Of a DNA stretch of 64,000 nucleotides, positions 61,488 through 64,000 are shown piece by piece. Under the pieces are notes generated by a model. It did no database searches. It was not told the DNA's origin and worked only from the letters and a program-made list of their open reading frames with translations. Numbering within the stretch: position 1 is the stretch's first letter; the number at the start of each line of letters is the position of its first letter. Made by a program: the position numbers and the translations under genes. Location: the NCBI GenBank assembly GCA_963719005.1, contig CAVRAR010000018.1, positions 372,001-436,000 of the forward strand. The letters are read 5' to 3'. Source of the DNA: G963675935 sp963719005. GTDB taxonomy: Bacteria > Planctomycetota > Planctomycetia > Pirellulales > Thermoguttaceae.

Positions 61488-61631
61488 GGCGAAACTCCCT
61501 CTGTTGCCATGTTGAAGCCAATAGCACTATTGTAGCCAATGCCGCCGTGCATTAGGAGTATGGCCAAATGGTCGCCCTCGGTCACTCAACTTCCTGGCGG
61601 CGAAAGACCTGCGGCGTTGAATCGACCGCCG

Positions 61632-62123
61632 TCACCCATTCAACCGCCAGACGGCGAAGTTCAACACGGCGGCGAAGCTCACCCAAATCAGATAGGGTAC
61701 GAAGAGGATACCGGCCAGCATAGATCGCCGCCAGAAAATGACCGTTGTCGCCGCAATTGCCAACCAGAGCAGAACGATGTCAATAAAGGCGGCACCGGGA
61801 TTGTGAAGCCCGAAGAACAGCCACGACCACGCCGCATTGAAGAACAACTGGATACCGAACAGCATCATCGGCACAGCGGCATCACCCCGCCGCCAAACAA
61901 GCCAAGCGGCAACAGCCATGCACAGATACAACAGCGACCACACCGGGCCAAAAAGCCAGCCGGGCGGCGTCCACGATGGCTTGGCCAAACCGGCGTACCA
62001 GTTGGGGATGCTTGGAGCAGTTGCCAAACCACCTACGCCCGCCACGGCGAAGCAGAGGATCAGCAGGACGAGAAGGGCGAGCCAAGAGTTCGTGGGGGAA
62101 CTTGCTCGATGCATTTGGGACAT
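61632..62123 (-). CDS. TspO/MBR-family protein
   Basis: 163 aa with five hydrophobic helices. NWYAGLAKPSWTPPGWLFGPVWSLLYLCMAVAAWLVW and LFFNAAWSWLFFGLHNPGAA carry the WxPP, PVW and NxxWS.LFF marks of the outer-membrane or mitochondrial-type tryptophan-rich sensory protein. Binds porphyrins or related ligands in the membrane. Minus-strand neighbour of bS21. Confidence 0.9.
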   Translation of the reverse strand: MSQMHRASSPTNSWLALLVLLILCFAVAGVGGLATAPSIPNWYAGLAKPSWTPPGWLFGPVWSLLYLCMAVAAWLVWRRGDAAVPMMLFGIQLFFNAAWSWLFFGLHNPGAAFIDIVLLWLAIAATTVIFWRRSMLAGILFVPYLIWVSFAAVLNFAVWRLNG

Positions 62124-62129
62124 CCCAAG

Positions 62130-62336
62130 TCACCGACCTTCAACCTTCGGTCGAGACTGAGCCTGAGCCCGGCGAATGGCACGATTCCTCGCCTTTCGCT
62201 TCACATCCGAGGGCTTCTCATAGCACTCTCGGCTCCGCACCTCACGCTTCAGCCCCGAACGATCCACAATCTTCCGAAACCGACGCACTGCTTCCTGAAT
62301 CGATTCCCGCTCACGCAACATGATCTTGACTGCCAC
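62130..62336 (-). CDS. rpsU: 30S ribosomal protein bS21
   Basis: 68 aa. MAVKIMLRERESIQEAVRRF and KKREVRSRECYEKPS-like block match bS21, including the RECYEKPS signature; the Arg-rich tail is usual. It lies 6 bp upstream of the TspO start, so the two may be co-transcribed. A core translation gene here suggests chromosomal rather than purely mobile DNA at this end. Confidence 0.9.
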   Translation of the reverse strand: MAVKIMLRERESIQEAVRRFRKIVDRSGLKREVRSRECYEKPSDVKRKARNRAIRRAQAQSRPKVEGR

Positions 62337-62803
62337 GCTACTTCTCCTGGGACAACGTTACCATAGCAAGGACAATCGCCCAACTATACCACGAGAGGCG
62401 GGGCGTCGATACGACTTTTCCCACGGCCAGCGGGATTGTGACGGGGGGGCGGGCCGAGGCACCGATGGCGACGAAGCTGGGCACGAGGGACGGAATCCGT
62501 TAACGCCGAGGAGTAAGGGCTGCGTCCCCCAAGAATAGCCAAGGAGACAGGTTGGATTTCAAGACAGTTTACAGTAGGTTCAGGGGGTCGCTTCGGTTGG
62601 TCACTTGACTGCCCTCATACGTTTTCAGCGACGACCCAAAAAACGGTTTGTGAATTTCACAAAAATGTACCTGTTTTCACCCATACGGCGACCGAAAGTA
62701 GGTGAAAGCGGCGAAAGAGAATTCGTTTCTAAGTGTTTGCAGGGAAATGAGTTGAATGCGTAAGTGCATTGACAGGAAAGACTTGCAAAAACCGTAGGGG
62801 CTC
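62337..62803. other. intergenic region before the attachment-site candidate
   Basis: About 465 bp. TTTGTGA/TCACAAA (62645-62665) and TTTCACC/GGTGAAA (near 62672-62705) are inverted repeats. They are the sort of site bound by small regulators or recombination arm proteins. No gene seen. Confidence 0.35.
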
Positions 62804-62847
62804 AACTTCGGAACCGAGGGTTGGGGGTTCGAATCCCTCCGGGCGTA
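62804..62847 (+). tRNA. tRNA 3'-end fragment, candidate attachment site
   Basis: GGGGG/CCCTC with the loop TTCGAAT (62823-62839) is a normal T-arm, followed by a 7-nt acceptor strand and discriminator (62840-62847). No D-arm or 5' acceptor strand is found upstream, so only the 3' half exists. CTTCGGA within 62804-62815 could be an anticodon loop with TCG. Such fragments are created when an element integrates into a tRNA gene. Confidence 0.55.
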
Positions 62848-63000
62848 CTTACGGCGTAAGGACTTACGACGACAGTCGAACCGCGCCGTACCAAATTCCG
62901 TACCAAATAACGACTCCCCGCCTGCTCCAACAGACGGGGAGCGTAAAGCCAAACCTTACGGTCGGCCTTGGGTTTTTCACTCAACGACTGGAGGTTTGGT
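62848..63000 (+). promoter_or_regulatory. leader of the integrase with short repeats and a hairpin
   Basis: CTTACGGCGTAAG is a small hairpin, CCGTACCAAA is directly repeated (about 62886 and 62898), and CTCCCCG.CTG pairs with CAG.CGGGGAG (about 62912-62942), a terminator-like stem. A GGAGG ribosome site precedes the ATG at 63001. Confidence 0.45.
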
Positions 63001-63690
63001 ATGTCACGGCCCAACAAGATCTGGTTCCGCAAGGACATTGGCTAGTGGATGGTCACTCTCGGCGGCGTGAAGACACGCCTCGAAGACACGCCTCGTCGAG
63101 GGAAAGAAGAATCGGAAGCTGGCCGAAGACAAGTTCCACGAGCTTGCCACGTTCCGGGCTCGTATTCCCGAGGCGCCCTCCGCGAGGGTGGCCGATGTGA
63201 TTGAGGCGTTTCTCGCCTGGTCCAAGCTCCACCTGAGCGACGAGACGAACCGCAACTACATCTGGTACGGCGAGAAGTTCGCGGAGGCGGCCGGCGAGAA
63301 GCTCGTCTGCGAACTGAAGCCGATCCACGTCACGCGCTGGGTGGACGACCATCAATGGAAGAACACGACGGAGCGGAACGCCCGCCGGTCGATCTCCCGC
63401 GTGTTCTCCTGGGCGAAGGGGGAGGGGATCATCCCCGACAACCCGCTCAAGGGGATGAAGTGCCCGAAGGCCCGCACCCGGGACCGGGCGCTCACGGACG
63501 ACGAGTACAAGCTCCTCATGCGGGAGAGCCGACGCGACTTTCGGGTGTTGCTCTTCGTGCTGCGCCACACCGGCTGCCGGCCGAAGGAGGCCCGCACACT
63601 CACATGGAGGCAGGTGCAAGAGGATCGCTGGGTGCTGACCAACCATAAGACGGCATACAAGGTCGGGAAGTCTCGCGTCGTCTTCCTGTA
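63001..63690 (+). pseudogene. tyrosine recombinase (integrase), decayed
   Basis: The reading starts MSRPNKIWFRKDIG, hits TAG (a likely Trp codon) and then frameshifts where the 13 bp GAAGACACGCCTC are duplicated (63069-63095). Removing the second copy restores GKKNRKLAEDKFHEL and the SAM-like domain (FLAWSKLHLSDETNRNYIWYG). The catalytic domain shows the first Arg (RHTGCRPKEARTLTW) but ends at GKSRVVFL, lacking HxxR and Tyr. The last codon coincides with GTAAGCG, an IS66-like end. Non-functional. Confidence 0.8.
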
Positions 63691-64000
63691 AGCGTCAAGA
63701 AATCAACAGTGCCTGTCGCAGCCCCGATACCGCCACCGCGCTGGGTTGCGAGCCCACTGATCAAGATGGGGCAACACCGGGCGTGTGGCCTTGCGGCCGC
63801 CAGGGTTTCCCCAGGGCCTTGTTGAAAAACGGTCCTTTGATGGGATAGTCGGCCGCAACCGCGATTTATTATAAGCACCCGACACCGCCTCAGTACCCCC
63901 GAGCGGGTGGACATCTGAAGACGTAGATCGCCCAGCCCAAGGCGTCTCTACCCCACCTCAAGTAGACTGATTTCTCCTTCGCCACGCGCTCAAGCAGTTC
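63688..64000. mobile_element. probable end of an IS66-type element
   Basis: The break point in the integrase reads GTAAGCG, the usual terminal sequence of IS66-family elements. The 300 bp beyond it contain no recognisable transposase within the window. The call rests on the terminal bases and on the abrupt loss of integrase sequence only. Confidence 0.4.

Noticed and set aside
61560..61605. A ninth motif-A copy (GTCGCCCTC...CTGGCGG)
   Set aside because: It resembles the CGCC...GGCGG pattern but is not followed by the TTnTGT and GAAAGGA blocks or by a gene start, so chance similarity is likely.
62320..62538. A small gene upstream of bS21
   Set aside because: Composition is G-rich and repetitive, and no motif or start signal supports it.
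1..64000. CRISPR array
   Set aside because: No regular direct repeats with unique spacers of constant length were found; the repeats that exist sit between genes.

Overview
The window reads as an accessory region of a planctomycete chromosome or large plasmid. This is inferred from four exported proteins with PEP-CTERM sorting tails (three of them built on HAF repeats), a small DNA-binding protein with a histone-H1-like lysine tail, bS21 and TspO genes, and many short protein families of the kind common in that phylum. No rRNA and no complete tRNA gene is visible. The mix of mobile, replicative, defence and exported-protein genes marks it as accretive DNA.

Layout: 1-3.3 kb holds the end of a small-gene cluster and a primase-like replication gene behind an unusual structured leader. 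3.3-5.5 kb carries two HAF/PEP-CTERM proteins. 5.7-11.2 kb is a mixed set (LpxH-like phosphoesterase, VanZ-like protein, acetyltransferase, truncated hydrolase, small proteins). 11.2-24.7 kb is a defence-like island: type I restriction genes in the order hsdR, RES-domain gene, fused hsdM-hsdS; then a zinc ribbon, a PD-(D/E)XK nuclease, a small basic protein, a coupled pair (unknown 551-aa protein and 882-aa PLD-like protein), an unknown protein and an HNH protein. 24.7-34 kb has DNA repair (dinB, alkA-like), SUI1, a methyltransferase, a flavoprotein, a DksA/TraR protein, an HD hydrolase, DUF3841 and an alpha-L-fucosidase.

34-39 kb is a second replication-like locus: two tandem ParB-methyltransferase genes with near-identical N-termini on the minus strand, divergent from a second primase with the same leader. 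39.4-42.3 kb has TPR, unknown and sigma-like genes on the minus strand. 42.4-51.25 kb is a plus-strand array of about 18 mostly tiny genes, including an ArdC-type antirestriction protein, an AAA-like ATPase and a serine recombinase. Two families of short repeated elements punctuate this array: eight copies of a fixed-length CGCC...GGCGGTT element and seven of TAGTTTTCCTGTACATC.

51.3-55.9 kb has two more PEP-CTERM proteins, one of them a head-to-tail fusion of two complete substrates. 56.2-57.6 kb is an IS3-family transposase. 58.2-61.5 kb is a multi-PAS histidine kinase split by a 907-bp IS5-family element with a clean TAA target duplication. TspO and bS21 follow, then a tRNA 3'-end fragment (attachment-site candidate), a decayed tyrosine integrase, and what looks like the end of an IS66-type element.

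The strongest candidates for something undescribed are the covarying leader RNA shared by the two primase genes, the two repeat families that punctuate the small-gene array with a sigma-like gene beside it, and the uncharacterised 551-aa/PLD module in the defence island.
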